A DNA stretch of 64,000 nt from positions 434,001 through 498,000 of the forward strand of contig NZ_CANMNK010000002.1 in the NCBI RefSeq assembly GCF_947499265.1. Direction: 5' to 3'. The first letter of the stretch is position 1, and each line of letters starts with the position of its first letter. The translations under genes and the position numbers were made by a program. This DNA comes from an uncultured Roseobacter sp. Its GTDB lineage: Bacteria; Pseudomonadota; Alphaproteobacteria; Rhodobacterales; Rhodobacteraceae. This document shows positions 10,516 to 20,824 of this stretch, in pieces. The notes under the pieces were generated by a model. The model saw only the letters and a program-made list of their open reading frames with translations, searched no databases and was not told where the DNA came from.

Positions 10516-12249
10516 GTGGCACGAGGTTTTCTGAACGGAGCTCTTTGGGGCAGCGCTGCAAGCATTTGCGCGTTGGGTCTGTTGTCGACCTTTGCCGAAG
10601 GGCCGGTGGCCCCGGCTGTAAAGGCGAATGCGCCTGCGACGAACCAGGCGCCGCGCCCGGTGGCGTCAGATACCAATCAATCGCAGGGCGACCGGGTGCC
10701 GGTGACCGGCCAGCAGGCCCCAAAAGCCCCTGCGCCGAAACCCGATACGCTGGCCGCGGTTCCCAAAGAGGCAACCGACTCTGCGGCACAACCGGAAACG
10801 GGTGAGGCCTCCGCGCTGAGCGATCCGGCGGTGGATGCCTCCCAGCCGGGCATCGGGACACGCCAGAATACGACACCGGTGGTGCCGGGCGCGTCCTCTT
10901 CGGGTCTTGAGGCGCCTGCAGCCGAGCCGTCCCTTTCGGTCTCGACCGACCCGGCGGAACCCGTCGCGCCAAAGGTCACAGAAGAGCTGGCGTTGACAGA
11001 AGATCCGGTGCAACCCACGGCCCCTGGTGGCGCGCAGCCTTCGTCAGGGCTTTCCACAGGTGTTAAAGAACCCGCCTCCGCGCCCGAGGTGTCGACATCC
11101 ATTTCTGTCGATCCGGATCAGCCGCCGCTGCCGGATGTTCCGACAGAGACGCAGGCCTTTGAGACACCGGAGGTGCCTGAAGCCCCGTCGGAAGCGCTGC
11201 CTGTTCAGCCCTCGCAAGCACCGGAAGCGACCCCTCAGGATGATGAGATTACGCAGGCAGATGCCGTGCCAGAGGGTGATGCCACGCCTGATGCTGTTGC
11301 GACCCCGGATCCGGTGCCCGCGCCCGAGGAGACACCTGCCGAGGCCACACCGACACCTGCGCCGGATGTGCAGACCGCACAGACGCCGGATGCTGACGAA
11401 GTTTTGTCCAATCCTGGCACCCCAGCCGGAACGGTGGGCAATTTGGCCCCAGAGGTTCAAATCAATCGCCTGCCCACGCTGGGAGGTCAGGCCGAGCCTG
11501 ATGCTGAAACGATCACGCAATTGCCGGAGGCCGAAGAGGACCTCGCGCTCCCCGAACCCGGAGATATGCGCCCGGTGGAGCGCTATGCGCAGCCCTTTGA
11601 AAATGTCGACAACAAGCCGGTGATGGCGATCGTATTGATGGATGAGGGCGTTGATTTATCACGCGATACCATTGGGTTACCAGCGCTGCGCAGCTTTCCC
11701 TATCCGATCAGCTTTGCCGTGGACACAAGCCTTCCGGACGCGCAGGCGCGGATGGCGGCCTACCGCGCCGAAGGGTTTGAAGTTCTGGCCACCATCGATC
11801 TGCCACAAGGGGCAAAGGCGCGGGACGCTGAGGTTTCGCTGGCCGTGGCGCTGGAAGCTGTGCCCGAAGCCGTGGGTGTGCTGGAAGGGATCGGCGAGGG
11901 CGTGCAGTCCAGCCGGGACGCGGCCCAGCAGGTCACTGAGATCCTCGCAGAGACCGGTCATGGGTTTGTGACCCAGAACAAGGGCCTCAATACCGTTCAG
12001 AAACTGGCGGCTAAGGCGGGTGTGCCATCAGCTGTGGTGTTCCGCGATTTCGATAGCTCGCAGCAATCTCCCACCGTGATCCGCAGATTTCTGGATCAGG
12101 CCGCGTTCCGGGCGGGCAATGAGGGGGGTGTGATCATGTTGGGCCGGTTGCGCGAAGACACGATCTCCGCCTTGCTGATCTGGGGGCTGCAGGACCGGGC
12201 GGAGCGTGTGGCACTGGTGCCGGTCTCCGCGGCCTTGAAGGCACAATAA
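10516..12249 (+). CDS. Divergent polysaccharide deacetylase-like envelope protein
   Basis: Probable periplasmic protein anchored by one N-terminal helix (NGALWGSAASICALGLLS), with a linker of roughly 350 residues rich in Pro, Ala, Glu and Thr, and a C-terminal domain of ~220 residues resembling the divergent polysaccharide deacetylase family (DUF610/YibQ type): PVMAIVLMDEG, PYPISFAVDTSLPDA, GFEVLATIDLP. The GTG at 10516 is chosen because GAGGTGA lies 7 bp upstream; a further in-frame GTG at 10486 lacks a ribosome site. It is divergent from trpG. Substrate and activity are unknown, and catalytic metal ligands are not obvious. Confidence 0.75.
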   Translation: MARGFLNGALWGSAASICALGLLSTFAEGPVAPAVKANAPATNQAPRPVASDTNQSQGDRVPVTGQQAPKAPAPKPDTLAAVPKEATDSAAQPETGEASALSDPAVDASQPGIGTRQNTTPVVPGASSSGLEAPAAEPSLSVSTDPAEPVAPKVTEELALTEDPVQPTAPGGAQPSSGLSTGVKEPASAPEVSTSISVDPDQPPLPDVPTETQAFETPEVPEAPSEALPVQPSQAPEATPQDDEITQADAVPEGDATPDAVATPDPVPAPEETPAEATPTPAPDVQTAQTPDADEVLSNPGTPAGTVGNLAPEVQINRLPTLGGQAEPDAETITQLPEAEEDLALPEPGDMRPVERYAQPFENVDNKPVMAIVLMDEGVDLSRDTIGLPALRSFPYPISFAVDTSLPDAQARMAAYRAEGFEVLATIDLPQGAKARDAEVSLAVALEAVPEAVGVLEGIGEGVQSSRDAAQQVTEILAETGHGFVTQNKGLNTVQKLAAKAGVPSAVVFRDFDSSQQSPTVIRRFLDQAAFRAGNEGGVIMLGRLREDTISALLIWGLQDRAERVALVPVSAALKAQ

Positions 12250-12279
12250 CCCCGCGCGCTGTGATCCCGACCAGCCGTT

Positions 12280-13317
12280 CTAAATGATTTCATCTTCGTC
12301 AAAGAGCGGATCGGTTTCCAACTGGGTCGCCAGATCCTCGACCGTGGCTTCCGACACGCGCGGGCTTAGGGCCGCGAGGTGGAAAACGGCATCGCCCTCA
12401 TTGACCACCGGCAGGATGGCGCGCCCGATCAGGATGCCGTCAGAGGGGGCCAACATATCCGTCTCAACGCCGCCGAATGGGTCCGAGACCGTCGCCAGGA
12501 CGTCGCCTGCCTCAACGGTTTCGCCTTCGGCGCGGAAGGTCCGCAACAGCCCACCCGCAGGCGCCCGCAGCCAGGTTGAGGATTTGCAGAAATAGGGGGC
12601 CGCCTTGGCTTTGGCGATGCCTTTGGCGGCCACCATATCCAGGCTGCGCATCACCCGCAGGATGCCGGCAACGCCCGCGCGCACGGCCATTTCGTCAAAG
12701 CGCAGCCCTTCACCCGCTTCATAAAGCAGCACCGGCGTGCCGCGTTCGGCGGCTTCGGCGCGCAGCGAGCCATCCCGCAGCGCGGAGGTCAATACAACTG
12801 GCGCGCCAAAGGCCGCGGCCATGCTGCGGGTTGTCTCATCCCGCGGTGAAACTCTGATTTGTGGCAGGTTCGTGCGATGAATCGCTGCCGAGTGCAGGTC
12901 GATCCCGACATCGCAGCGCAGCACCACGTCGTTCAAAAAGATATGCGCCAGACGCGATCCGAGCGACCCTGAAGGATGCCCGGGAAAGCAGCGGTTGAGG
13001 TCACGCCGGTCCGGCAGATATCGCGAGCGGTTGAGAAAGCCGAAAGCGTTGACCACCGGCACCACCAGCAAGGTCCCCCGCAAGGTTTTCAGCTGCGGCG
13101 CGCGCAACAGGCGGCGTACGATTTCGACCCCGATCACCTCATCCCCATGCACGGCGGCGGAGACAAAAAGCGTGGGCCCCGCGCGTTTGCCATGGTGCAC
13201 CTGCACCGAGAGGTTAACGGGCGTATGATCGGGCAGGGTGGAGACCGGCAGATGCACCGTTTCGCTGCTGCCCGGCGCAATGCGTTTCCCAGCAATATCA
13301 AAGGGCTGGCGCGACAT
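12280..13317 (-). CDS. Succinylglutamate desuccinylase/aspartoacylase-like zinc hydrolase
   Basis: Predicted zinc-dependent deacylase of the M14/AstE-AspA family. The start at 13317 (MSRQPFDIAGKRI) gives 345 residues and lies 4 bp after the trpE stop. Zinc ligands appear as His and Glu in VSAAVHGDEVIGVEI and His in GIDLHSAAIHRTN; a glutamate in VLLYEAGEGLRFDE may be catalytic. The C-terminal ~90 residues (FRAEGETVEAGDVLATVSDP) resemble a barrel-sandwich domain often fused in this family. The substrate is unknown. It is probably co-transcribed with the PpiD-like gene and trpE. Confidence 0.82.
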   Translation of the reverse strand: MSRQPFDIAGKRIAPGSSETVHLPVSTLPDHTPVNLSVQVHHGKRAGPTLFVSAAVHGDEVIGVEIVRRLLRAPQLKTLRGTLLVVPVVNAFGFLNRSRYLPDRRDLNRCFPGHPSGSLGSRLAHIFLNDVVLRCDVGIDLHSAAIHRTNLPQIRVSPRDETTRSMAAAFGAPVVLTSALRDGSLRAEAAERGTPVLLYEAGEGLRFDEMAVRAGVAGILRVMRSLDMVAAKGIAKAKAAPYFCKSSTWLRAPAGGLLRTFRAEGETVEAGDVLATVSDPFGGVETDMLAPSDGILIGRAILPVVNEGDAVFHLAALSPRVSEATVEDLATQLETDPLFDEDEII

Positions 13318-13321
13318 GGGC

Positions 13322-14833
13322 TCAGCTGTTCCCTTGCCCCGAGAAGCGTGCCGCATCCGCTGCCGCGCGCCGGATGGCGTTGGATTTATGCACGGTTTCC
13401 TGGTATTCGGCTTCCGGATCGCTGTCGTAGACAACGCCGCCACCGGCCTGGATATAGAGCTTTTGATCCTGCACCACGGCGGTGCGCAGGGCGATGCACA
13501 TGTCCATGTCACCACCCGCGCTGAAATAGCCGACACCGCCGCCGTAGACACCGCGTTTTTCCGGCTCCAACTCGTCAATGATTTCCATTGCGCGGACCTT
13601 GGGGGCGCCGGAGACCGTGCCTGCGGGCATGCCCGCGAAAAACGCGTCCAGCGCGTCCTTGCCCGCGTGCAACTCGCCCACGACGTTGGAGACGATGTGC
13701 ATCACGTGGCTGTAGCGCTCGACGATGAATTCCTCGGTGGGGCGCACCGTGCCGATCTTGGCCACGCGGCCCACGTCGTTGCGGCCCAGATCGAGCAGCA
13801 TCAGGTGTTCGGCGAGCTCTTTCTGATCGGCGAGCAGGTCTGCTTCCAGCGCCTTGTCCTCTTCGGGCGTGGCGCCGCGTGGGCGTGTCCCTGCGATCGG
13901 TCGGATGGTGACCTCGTCGCCAAAGACTCGCACTAGGATTTCCGGGCTGGCGCCAATGACCTGAAAGCCACCAAAGTTGAAATAGAACATGAAGGGCGAG
14001 GGGTTGGTGCGGCGCAATGAGCGATAGAGCGCAAACGGATCCTGCTTGAAATCCTGGGACCAGCGCTGCGCGGGCACCACCTGAAAGATGTCGCCTGCGC
14101 GGATGTAGTCGCGGGCCTTTTCAACGGCGGCCTTGTATCCCTCGTGGGTGAAATTGCTGACCGGCGCGCCGGGAGCCTCGGCCTCGCCCAGATCGCGGGT
14201 GGCCATGGGCATGGCGCGTTCCAGATCGCGCACCGCATCCATCACCCGCTCGGCGGCCTGCGCATAGGCGGCGCGCGCCGATTGCCCATCCGACACCCAG
14301 GCGGGGGAGACCACGGTGACCTCGCCCTTGACCCCGTCCAGCACCGCGACCACCGAGGGGCGCAGCATCACCGCATCGGGCAGGCCCAGTGGGTCAGGGT
14401 TGATGTCCGGCAGATGCTCGACCAGCCGCACCATATCATAGCCCAGATAGCCAAAAAGGCCTGCCGCGGCCTGCGGCAGATCATCGGGCAGGTCGATCCT
14501 GCTTTCGTCCAGCAGCGCGCGGAAGCTGTCGAGCGGATTGCCGTCCTGAGGGGTGAAGGCCTCGGCGTCATAGCGTGCCGCGCGGTTAATCTCGCTGGCC
14601 TCACCCCGGCAGCGCCAGATCAGATCGGGCTTCATGCCGATGATCGAATAGCGCCCGCGCACCTCGCCGCCCGTCACGGATTCCAGCACAAATGCGTCTT
14701 TCTGCGCCCCGGTGAGTTTGAGCATCAGCGAGACCGGCGTGTCCAGATCCGCCGCCAACCGGGTATAGACGATCTGATTGCGACCGGCGGCGTAGGCGGC
14801 CTCAAAGGCGTCGAAGTCGGGGGTCAGGGCCAT
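13322..14833 (-). CDS. trpE: Anthranilate synthase component I
   Basis: Makes anthranilate from chorismate. The 503-residue length is normal. Landmarks include the N-terminal feedback-site region LMLKLTGAQKDAFVLESV with GRYSIIG, and the chorismate-binding core: FQVVPAQRWSQ, RPIAGTRPRGATPEED, DLGRNDVGRVAKIG and GAPKVRAMEIIDELE. Its start is 3 bp from the stop of the upstream PpiD-like gene, so it appears to lack its own leader or attenuator; any control must act elsewhere. Confidence 0.97.
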   Translation of the reverse strand: MALTPDFDAFEAAYAAGRNQIVYTRLAADLDTPVSLMLKLTGAQKDAFVLESVTGGEVRGRYSIIGMKPDLIWRCRGEASEINRAARYDAEAFTPQDGNPLDSFRALLDESRIDLPDDLPQAAAGLFGYLGYDMVRLVEHLPDINPDPLGLPDAVMLRPSVVAVLDGVKGEVTVVSPAWVSDGQSARAAYAQAAERVMDAVRDLERAMPMATRDLGEAEAPGAPVSNFTHEGYKAAVEKARDYIRAGDIFQVVPAQRWSQDFKQDPFALYRSLRRTNPSPFMFYFNFGGFQVIGASPEILVRVFGDEVTIRPIAGTRPRGATPEEDKALEADLLADQKELAEHLMLLDLGRNDVGRVAKIGTVRPTEEFIVERYSHVMHIVSNVVGELHAGKDALDAFFAGMPAGTVSGAPKVRAMEIIDELEPEKRGVYGGGVGYFSAGGDMDMCIALRTAVVQDQKLYIQAGGGVVYDSDPEAEYQETVHKSNAIRRAAADAARFSGQGNS

Positions 14834-14836
14834 GGG

Positions 14837-16678
14837 TCAGGGGAAATTGACGTGCACGGCCTGCAGCGCCTGCGGGTTGATCTGTGGATTGGCGCGCAGC
14901 GTGACGTCGGAGTTGAAGATATCATAGACATCCTGCGCCAGCGCCTGACCCGCCTGTTGCGATAGTTGCGTGCGCAGGGCGGCGGTATCCTCATTCTCCT
15001 CGGGCGCGGCGATGGCGTCCAGACGCACGATCACAATCGCACCCTCATCGGGGTGCACCGCCACATCGCCCTCCGCCATATCAAACACGTCGGACATGAA
15101 GCCCGGGGGGGTGCCGCCGACAAAATCGCTGCGCAGCAGGTTTTCCTCGCGCACCGCATCGAGGCCAAGTTCCGCAAAATCACTGCCTTCGCGCAATTGC
15201 GGCAATTGCGCCTCCACCTGTGCGATCAGGCGCGCCTCCACTTCAGCGGCCTGCCAATGCGCCAGAACATCTTCGCGCGCCTCCTCAAACGGGGCCGGGC
15301 GTGGCGGCAGCACGGCATCCAGACGCAGCGCAACAAGGCCCCCATCGTCAAGCTGTTCGATCTCGGGGAAATCATCGATGGTCACCGCCGACGCAGCGCT
15401 GCGGAAGGCCTCATAAGCCGCGATATCGTCGGTGCTTTGCGCGGTCCAGTCGATCTGGCCCAGCTCCATGTCGCTGTCGGTGTCGAGTTCCTCCAGCGTG
15501 GCACCGCCCGCCAGCATGTCATCAAGGCTCTCGGCTTGCGCCTCAACCAGACGCCGCGCACGGTCCGCGGCCAGTTCCGGGCGCAGGATCGCCTGGGCTT
15601 CCTCAAAGGGGACGAATTGCGCGGGCAAGACCGCGTTCATGCGAAAGAGCGCCGGTCCAAGACTGCTGGGCAACGGGCCCACCACATCACCGACATTGGC
15701 GCTGAAAACCTCTGCACCCGCCGCACCAAGCTCGGCTTCGGTCACATCGCCAAGGTCGATATCCGCCAGCGCCAGACCGCGGTCCTCCACCAGTTCTTCG
15801 AAACTGCTGCCAGCCTCCAGGGCCGCTTTCGCCTGATTGGCGGCGTCTTCATCAAGATAGACAAGGCGTTCGACCAGCCGCCGCTCCGGCTGATTGAACT
15901 CGCTGTCGCGCAGGTCGTAGGCTTCGCGCAGATCGGCCTCCGCAATCTCGACCTCATCAATCAGGGCATCCGGGGTCAGCACTGCATAGGTGATCTGCTT
16001 GGTCTCAGGCAGGGTGAAAGCGTCGATATTGGCGTCATAATGCGCTTGCAATGTGGCGTCATCCGGCGCGGAAATGGGCGTGTCCAGATTGGCCTCATCC
16101 AGACGGGTCCAGGTAAAACTGCGCTGCTCGCCGACATAGTTCACCAGTGTATCCACATAGGCATCCGGCATGATCACACCGCTGAGGATCGCGCCCTGGA
16201 TCAGCGTACGTGACACTTCTTCGCGCAGCTGCGTTTCAAACTGCGCCTCGGTGACGCCATTCTGTTCCAGCGCAAAACGGTACCCTTCGCGATCAAATTC
16301 ACCATCCACGCCGCGGAAGGCCGGGATTTCCAGAATACGGTCCCGCAGGTTGGAATCGCCAATCGACAGACCGATTTGCGCGGCTTCGTGGTCCAGCGCG
16401 CGGGTGGCGATCAGACGTTGCAGCACCGCGCGGTCCAGCCCGATCTGCTGGGCCTGCGCAAAGGGCAGAACCTGACCGGTCTGTTGCTGAACCGCCTGGA
16501 TTTCCTGTTGCAGCTGGCGGGCATAGCTGTCAACCGAAACCGGCATGTCTCCGACGTTGCCGATGGTGCGGATATTTCCCGACAGGCTGGTTGCGCCAAA
16601 GCCACCCAATCCGAGGATCAGCAGACCCAACAGAATCCAGACGGCGGTTTTCGAAATGCTTGATGAGCCCTTGGCCAT
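14837..16678 (-). CDS. ppiD: PpiD/SurA-like periplasmic peptidyl-prolyl isomerase
   Basis: Probable membrane-anchored folding chaperone for exported proteins. The ATG at 16678 (MAKGSSSISKTAVW) gives 613 residues; a GTG two codons earlier is possible. One transmembrane helix (WILLGLLILGLGGFGATSL) is followed by a SurA-type N-terminal helical domain (MPVSVDSYARQLQQEIQ, TRALDHEAAQIGLSI) and parvulin-like regions (DIDLGDVTEAELGAAGAEVF). Length and architecture fit PpiD. It is 3 bp upstream of trpE. Confidence 0.85.
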   Translation of the reverse strand: MAKGSSSISKTAVWILLGLLILGLGGFGATSLSGNIRTIGNVGDMPVSVDSYARQLQQEIQAVQQQTGQVLPFAQAQQIGLDRAVLQRLIATRALDHEAAQIGLSIGDSNLRDRILEIPAFRGVDGEFDREGYRFALEQNGVTEAQFETQLREEVSRTLIQGAILSGVIMPDAYVDTLVNYVGEQRSFTWTRLDEANLDTPISAPDDATLQAHYDANIDAFTLPETKQITYAVLTPDALIDEVEIAEADLREAYDLRDSEFNQPERRLVERLVYLDEDAANQAKAALEAGSSFEELVEDRGLALADIDLGDVTEAELGAAGAEVFSANVGDVVGPLPSSLGPALFRMNAVLPAQFVPFEEAQAILRPELAADRARRLVEAQAESLDDMLAGGATLEELDTDSDMELGQIDWTAQSTDDIAAYEAFRSAASAVTIDDFPEIEQLDDGGLVALRLDAVLPPRPAPFEEAREDVLAHWQAAEVEARLIAQVEAQLPQLREGSDFAELGLDAVREENLLRSDFVGGTPPGFMSDVFDMAEGDVAVHPDEGAIVIVRLDAIAAPEENEDTAALRTQLSQQAGQALAQDVYDIFNSDVTLRANPQINPQALQAVHVNFP

Positions 16679-16747
16679 GATCACCCTGTGCGCTTGTCAC
16701 GATTTGACGTTCTGTCTATGCGCAGCGGGCCTAAGGGGCAAGGGGTG

Positions 16748-17929
16748 TCACACGCCTGTGTCCACCGCCGCCAGACGGTCAAAAAGCACGCCAATGCCGG
16801 CCGTATCCAGATTGGCGAAGGCAATGCGCAGCTGCCGCGCGCCGTCGCTATCCGTATCGGGGCAAAACATCGTGCCCGGCAGGCTGAGAATGCTCTGATC
16901 ACGCACCAGACGTGGCGCCAGCTCTGCGGAACTGATGGGCAAGGGATGGGCCATATAGGCGAAATAAGCGCCTGATCCCAAGAGCGTCCAACCACGTGCC
17001 GCGAGCTTTGGAAACCCGGTTTCAATCGCCGCGCGCCGGGTCAGGATTTCGTCACGCTCACCGGCCAGCCACTGGCCCAGGTTCTGCATGCCCCAAAGTG
17101 CCGCGTGCTGGCCAATCTGCCCGGGGCAGATAGCAACCGTGTCGAGAAACTTCTCGACCTCGGCCAGGCGTGATGGTGACGTGACCAGTGCGCCGACGCG
17201 GTGACCGGTCAGCCGATAGGCTTTGGAGAAGGAGTAAAGATGGATCAGCGTGTCGTCCCAATCGGGATCTTCAAACAGCGCGTGGGGCGCGCCGCTCTGC
17301 CCATGAAAATCGCGGTAGGTCTCATCCAGGATCAGGGCAATGCCGTGACGCCGCGCCAGATCAAAGAAAGCGCCGATCAACGCAGAAGGGTATTCGACAC
17401 CAGCCGGATTGTTCGGCGACACCAGGGCGATGGCCCGGGTGCGGGGCGTGATCAACCGCTCTGCGGCCTCAGGTTCGGGCAAAAGCGCTGCGTTGGTTTT
17501 CAGCGGCACTGCTTTGATGCCGGACATATCCAGCCACATTTTATGATTGAAATACCATGGCGTTGGCAGGATAACTTCATCTTCTTCCGCGCAGAGTGAG
17601 GCGATGGCTGCGGCAAAGGCCTGATTACATCCTGAGGTAATCCCCACATGACCACTGGTGATCACCCCACCATATATCCGCGAGGTCTGTGCGGCGAGTT
17701 CCTCGCGCAACTCCGGCAACCCCAAAACTGGACCATATAGATGCGCGTCATCGCGCCCCAGGGCCACATCGGCCATGACCTGACGCAGCGCGTCGGGGGG
17801 CGGGTCAACCGGTGCGGCCTGGCTGACATTGATCAGCGGGCGATCACCCGGAAAACATACGCCCTCCAGCCAGCGCCGCGCCTCCATCACCGGCGGGGCA
17901 AAAGTCGTGGCCGTTCGCGACAAAATCAT
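16748..17929 (-). CDS. Class I/II PLP-dependent aminotransferase
   Basis: Fold-type I aminotransferase of 393 residues. The ATG at 17929 (MILSRTATTFAPP) is preceded by an AAGGGA ribosome site; the frame stays open further upstream without one. PLP-contact motifs: GCNQAFAAAIASL, SPNNPAGVEYPS, ILDETYRDF, and the Schiff-base lysine in LYSFSKAYRLTGHRVGAL. The C-terminal Arg that binds substrate carboxylate is in QLRIAF. The substrate cannot be fixed from sequence. Confidence 0.85.
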   Translation of the reverse strand: MILSRTATTFAPPVMEARRWLEGVCFPGDRPLINVSQAAPVDPPPDALRQVMADVALGRDDAHLYGPVLGLPELREELAAQTSRIYGGVITSGHVGITSGCNQAFAAAIASLCAEEDEVILPTPWYFNHKMWLDMSGIKAVPLKTNAALLPEPEAAERLITPRTRAIALVSPNNPAGVEYPSALIGAFFDLARRHGIALILDETYRDFHGQSGAPHALFEDPDWDDTLIHLYSFSKAYRLTGHRVGALVTSPSRLAEVEKFLDTVAICPGQIGQHAALWGMQNLGQWLAGERDEILTRRAAIETGFPKLAARGWTLLGSGAYFAYMAHPLPISSAELAPRLVRDQSILSLPGTMFCPDTDSDGARQLRIAFANLDTAGIGVLFDRLAAVDTGV

Positions 17930-17974
17930 CTGCGTCCCTTTCGTCTGCCTGTTCCTTTGCAGAAACAACACCGG

Positions 17975-18007
17975 TTTCTTCTGGCCGGAAATATCCCCGC
18001 CGGAGGC
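17975..18007 (+). repeat. Short intergenic repeat, copy 1
   Basis: TTCTTCTGGC, AAATATCCCC and GGAGG occur in this order with small spacers, between the gpt stop and the aminotransferase start. The same blocks recur at 37821-37848, also beside a minus-strand gene end. It resembles a dispersed extragenic element; its function is unknown. Confidence 0.5.
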
Positions 18008-18022
18008 ATTAAACTCTTTGGC

Positions 18023-18550
18023 TCAGTCGGTGCCGCGATAGGGCTCGACATATTGCAGCGCCATATCCCAGGGGAAGAAGATCCAGGTATCCTGACTGAC
18101 GCCGGTGATGAAGGTGTCGACCTGTGGCTCGCCCTGCGGCTTTGCATAAACGGTGGCGAAATGCGCCTCGGGATATTGGGCGCGCACCAGTTCGAGGGTT
18201 TTGCCGCTGTCCACCAGATCATCGATGATCAGGATGCCCGTGCCATCTCCCATCACCTCGGCATTGGGCGCTTTGAGCACTTGAGCATCGCGGCGCTGAT
18301 CGGCTTTGCCGCCGCCGGAATGATACGACATAACCGAAATTGTATCGACCTTGCGAATATCAAGCTCGCGCGCAACGATCATTGCGGGGGCCATTCCGCC
18401 CCGGGTGATGGCTACAACCGCGCGCCAGGCCCCATCGTCAGGACCTTGCCCGTCCAATCGCCACGCCAGGGCGCGGCTGTCGCGATGCATCTGGTCCCAA
18501 CTGATGTGAAAACCCTTCTCATGGGGCAGGCGGCTTGGATCTTTGCTCAT
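18023..18550 (-). CDS. gpt: Xanthine-guanine phosphoribosyltransferase
   Basis: Salvages guanine and xanthine to GMP and XMP using PRPP. The ATG at 18550 ([13 protein letters not shown]) gives 175 residues, slightly longer than the E. coli enzyme. The PRPP motif is [17 protein letters not shown], and the N-terminal region has [17 protein letters not shown]. It starts 1 bp after the LysE-family gene stop, so the two are probably co-transcribed. Confidence 0.9.
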   Translation of the reverse strand: MSKDPSRLPHEKGFHISWDQMHRDSRALAWRLDGQGPDDGAWRAVVAITRGGMAPAMIVARELDIRKVDTISVMSYHSGGGKADQRRDAQVLKAPNAEVMGDGTGILIIDDLVDSGKTLELVRAQYPEAHFATVYAKPQGEPQVDTFITGVSQDTWIFFPWDMALQYVEPYRGTD

Positions 18551-18551
18551 G

Positions 18552-19157
18552 TCAGGTCCTTTCGACAAGCAGACGCAGCCCCAACGCCCCCAGAAGGGTT
18601 GCGGCGATGCGATCAAGAATGGGTTTTGCGCTCAGATATCCGCGTCGCGCGGGCGGGCTCGACAGTAAAAACGCAAAGAGGCTGTAGAAGCTGATTTCCA
18701 GCGCCAGGTGATTTGCAACGATCAATCCGATCTCCGCCCCGGTCAGCCCCTGCGGGAACACCACCAAAATCACCGCCGCGGCAAAGAGCATGGATTTCGG
18801 GTTGCCGATGTTTACAAGCAGCCCGGAAAGGAAGGCACGGCCCTTGGGGCGGTTGGTGTCGTTCAGCGGCTTGCGCGCGTGGCGCCACGTCTGCACGGCG
18901 ATCCAGATCAGATACAGCGCGCCGCCGATTTTCAGCGTTGTGTAGGTCCAAGGAAAGAAACGAAACAGGCTCTCCAAACCCAGCAGCGCGCCCAAGGTCC
19001 AACAGGCGGCGGCAACCCCCAGCCCAACACCTGTGGCCAGCCCCGCTGTACGGCCTGACGCCACGCAGGTCTTGATAAAATAAAGCAGCGCCGCACCCGG
19101 GCTGGCGATGGCCGCCATCAGCACCAGATTGAACGCGATCAGGCTTTCGACACTCAC
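18552..19157 (-). CDS. LysE/RhtB-family exporter
   Basis: Predicted inner-membrane amino acid or metabolite efflux protein of 201 residues with about six hydrophobic helices. The family N-terminus is clear ([23 protein letters not shown]), as is [19 protein letters not shown] and the [17 protein letters not shown] segment. It begins 3 bp downstream of fabI and ends 1 bp before gpt. The substrate is unknown. Confidence 0.87.
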   Translation of the reverse strand: MSVESLIAFNLVLMAAIASPGAALLYFIKTCVASGRTAGLATGVGLGVAAACWTLGALLGLESLFRFFPWTYTTLKIGGALYLIWIAVQTWRHARKPLNDTNRPKGRAFLSGLLVNIGNPKSMLFAAAVILVVFPQGLTGAEIGLIVANHLALEISFYSLFAFLLSSPPARRGYLSAKPILDRIAATLLGALGLRLLVERT

Positions 19158-19160
19158 CGG

Positions 19161-19967
19161 TTAGTCCTTGCTCATGTCCGGTGCGTCCACCGCCTTCATC
19201 CCGACCACATGATAGCCCGCGTCGACATGCAGGTTCTCGCCCGTGGTGCCGGAGCCCAGATCCGAAAGCAGGAAGAGTGCCGCCTTGCCCACATCTTCGG
19301 TGGTAACATTGCGACGCAGCGGCGAATTATATTCGTTCCACTTCATAATGTAGCGGAAATCACCGATGCCGGAGGCCGCCAGCGTCTTGATCGGCCCGGC
19401 GGAAATTGCATTCACGCGGATGCCGTCCTTGCCCAGATCTTCGGCCAGATATTGCACGGAGGCTTCAAGTGCTGCCTTGGCCACACCCATCACGTTGTAA
19501 TGCGGCATCACCTTTTCCGCGCCGTAATAGGTGAGCGTCAGGCAGGACCCGCCTGCGTTCATCATCTTCTCGGCGCGTTGCACCACGGCCGTGAACGAAT
19601 AGACGGAGATATCCATCGACATCGCGAAATTGCCCCGGCTGGTGTCCACGTAGCGGCCGCGCAACTCGTTCTTGTCGGAAAAGCCGATGGCGTGCACCAC
19701 AAAATCCAATGTGCCCCAACGCTCCTTGAGGGCGTCGAAAAGCGCATCGAGTGACGCCTCATCGCTGACGTCGCAGGGCAATACGATGTCGCTGCCCAAC
19801 TGCCCGGCCAAAGGGTCCACCCGTTTTTTCAGCGCATCGCCCTGATACGAGAAGGCAAGCTCCGCGCCAGCGTCCGCGCAGGCTTTGGCGATCCCCCAGG
19901 CAATGGATTTGTCGTTGGCCAGACCCATGATCAGGCCGCGTTTGCCTGCCAGAAGCTCATTTCCCAT
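19161..19967 (-). CDS. fabI: Enoyl-ACP reductase (NADH), FabI type
   Basis: Reduces enoyl-ACP in the last step of each fatty acid elongation round. The 268-residue SDR protein has the FabI-style nucleotide-binding start LAGKRGLIMGLANDKSIAWGIA and the catalytic Tyr and Lys within LTLTYYGAEKVMPHYNVMGVAKAALE, followed by NAISAGPIKTLAASGI, the triclosan-sensitive family signature. It is divergent from pdxH across 153 bp. Confidence 0.95.
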   Translation of the reverse strand: MGNELLAGKRGLIMGLANDKSIAWGIAKACADAGAELAFSYQGDALKKRVDPLAGQLGSDIVLPCDVSDEASLDALFDALKERWGTLDFVVHAIGFSDKNELRGRYVDTSRGNFAMSMDISVYSFTAVVQRAEKMMNAGGSCLTLTYYGAEKVMPHYNVMGVAKAALEASVQYLAEDLGKDGIRVNAISAGPIKTLAASGIGDFRYIMKWNEYNSPLRRNVTTEDVGKAALFLLSDLGSGTTGENLHVDAGYHVVGMKAVDAPDMSKD

Positions 19968-20120
19968 GAAGGTTCCTCGGTTGATATGTGGTGTTTTTAT
20001 CCTGTCAGACCTTTAGGCGATTGCGCAGGGGCCATCAAGGCTGGTCGGTTCCTGCACCGCTGCCCCTTGACCTTTGCGCGACTTCCGCCACTTGCTGTGG
20101 CGTAAGCAAATGAGGGTGCC

Positions 20121-20726
20121 ATGGAACGCAGAAGTGGAAAATTCGCCGGCGACAATCCGTTCGAGATCGCAAAAGCCTGGTTGGCCGAGGCCGAACAGGA
20201 AGAGCCCAACGATCCAAACGCCATCGCATTGAGCACTGTGGATGCCGACGGCCTGCCCAACGCGCGTATGGTGCTGTTGAAAGACATCGAGCCGGATGCC
20301 TTTGTCTTCTACACCAACTATGAGAGCGCCAAGGCGGGTGAGCTGGATGCATCGGGCAAGGCCGCCTTTGTCATGCATTGGAAGACCTTGCGCCGCCAGA
20401 TCCGCGTGCGGGGCGTGGTGGAACGCGAAGATGGTCCTGCCGCAGATGACTATTTCGCCTCGCGTTCGCTGAAAAGCAGGCTGGGGGCCTGGGCCTCGAA
20501 ACAATCGCGCCCGCTGTCGAGCCGCGGAGCTTTGATGGCAAAGGTTGCCAAGATCACCGCGACCCATGGCACCAACCCGAAACGGCCCCCGTTTTGGGGC
20601 GGGTTTCGGATCAGACCGCTGGAAATCGAGTTCTGGGCAGACGGTGAATTTCGCCTGCATGACCGGTTTCAATGGCGGCGTGCGGCGCTGGAAGAGGAGT
20701 GGTCAATCACCCGTCTCAACCCCTAG
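20121..20726 (+). CDS. pdxH: Pyridoxamine 5'-phosphate oxidase
   Basis: FMN-dependent oxidation of pyridoxamine or pyridoxine phosphate to PLP. The 201-residue protein has [49 protein letters not shown] and the C-terminal REFW-like segment [18 protein letters not shown]. The extreme C-terminus WSITRLNP is the family ending. Confidence 0.95.
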   Translation: MERRSGKFAGDNPFEIAKAWLAEAEQEEPNDPNAIALSTVDADGLPNARMVLLKDIEPDAFVFYTNYESAKAGELDASGKAAFVMHWKTLRRQIRVRGVVEREDGPAADDYFASRSLKSRLGAWASKQSRPLSSRGALMAKVAKITATHGTNPKRPPFWGGFRIRPLEIEFWADGEFRLHDRFQWRRAALEEEWSITRLNP

Positions 20727-20824
20727 GGGTGCGAGGCGCTCCTCAGTCGCCTAAAAACTGTGTTTGTAAGCGCACAGCATTATGTGCAAAGATCGCAAGG
20801 GAAGTGGTTTATCAGACGATTACA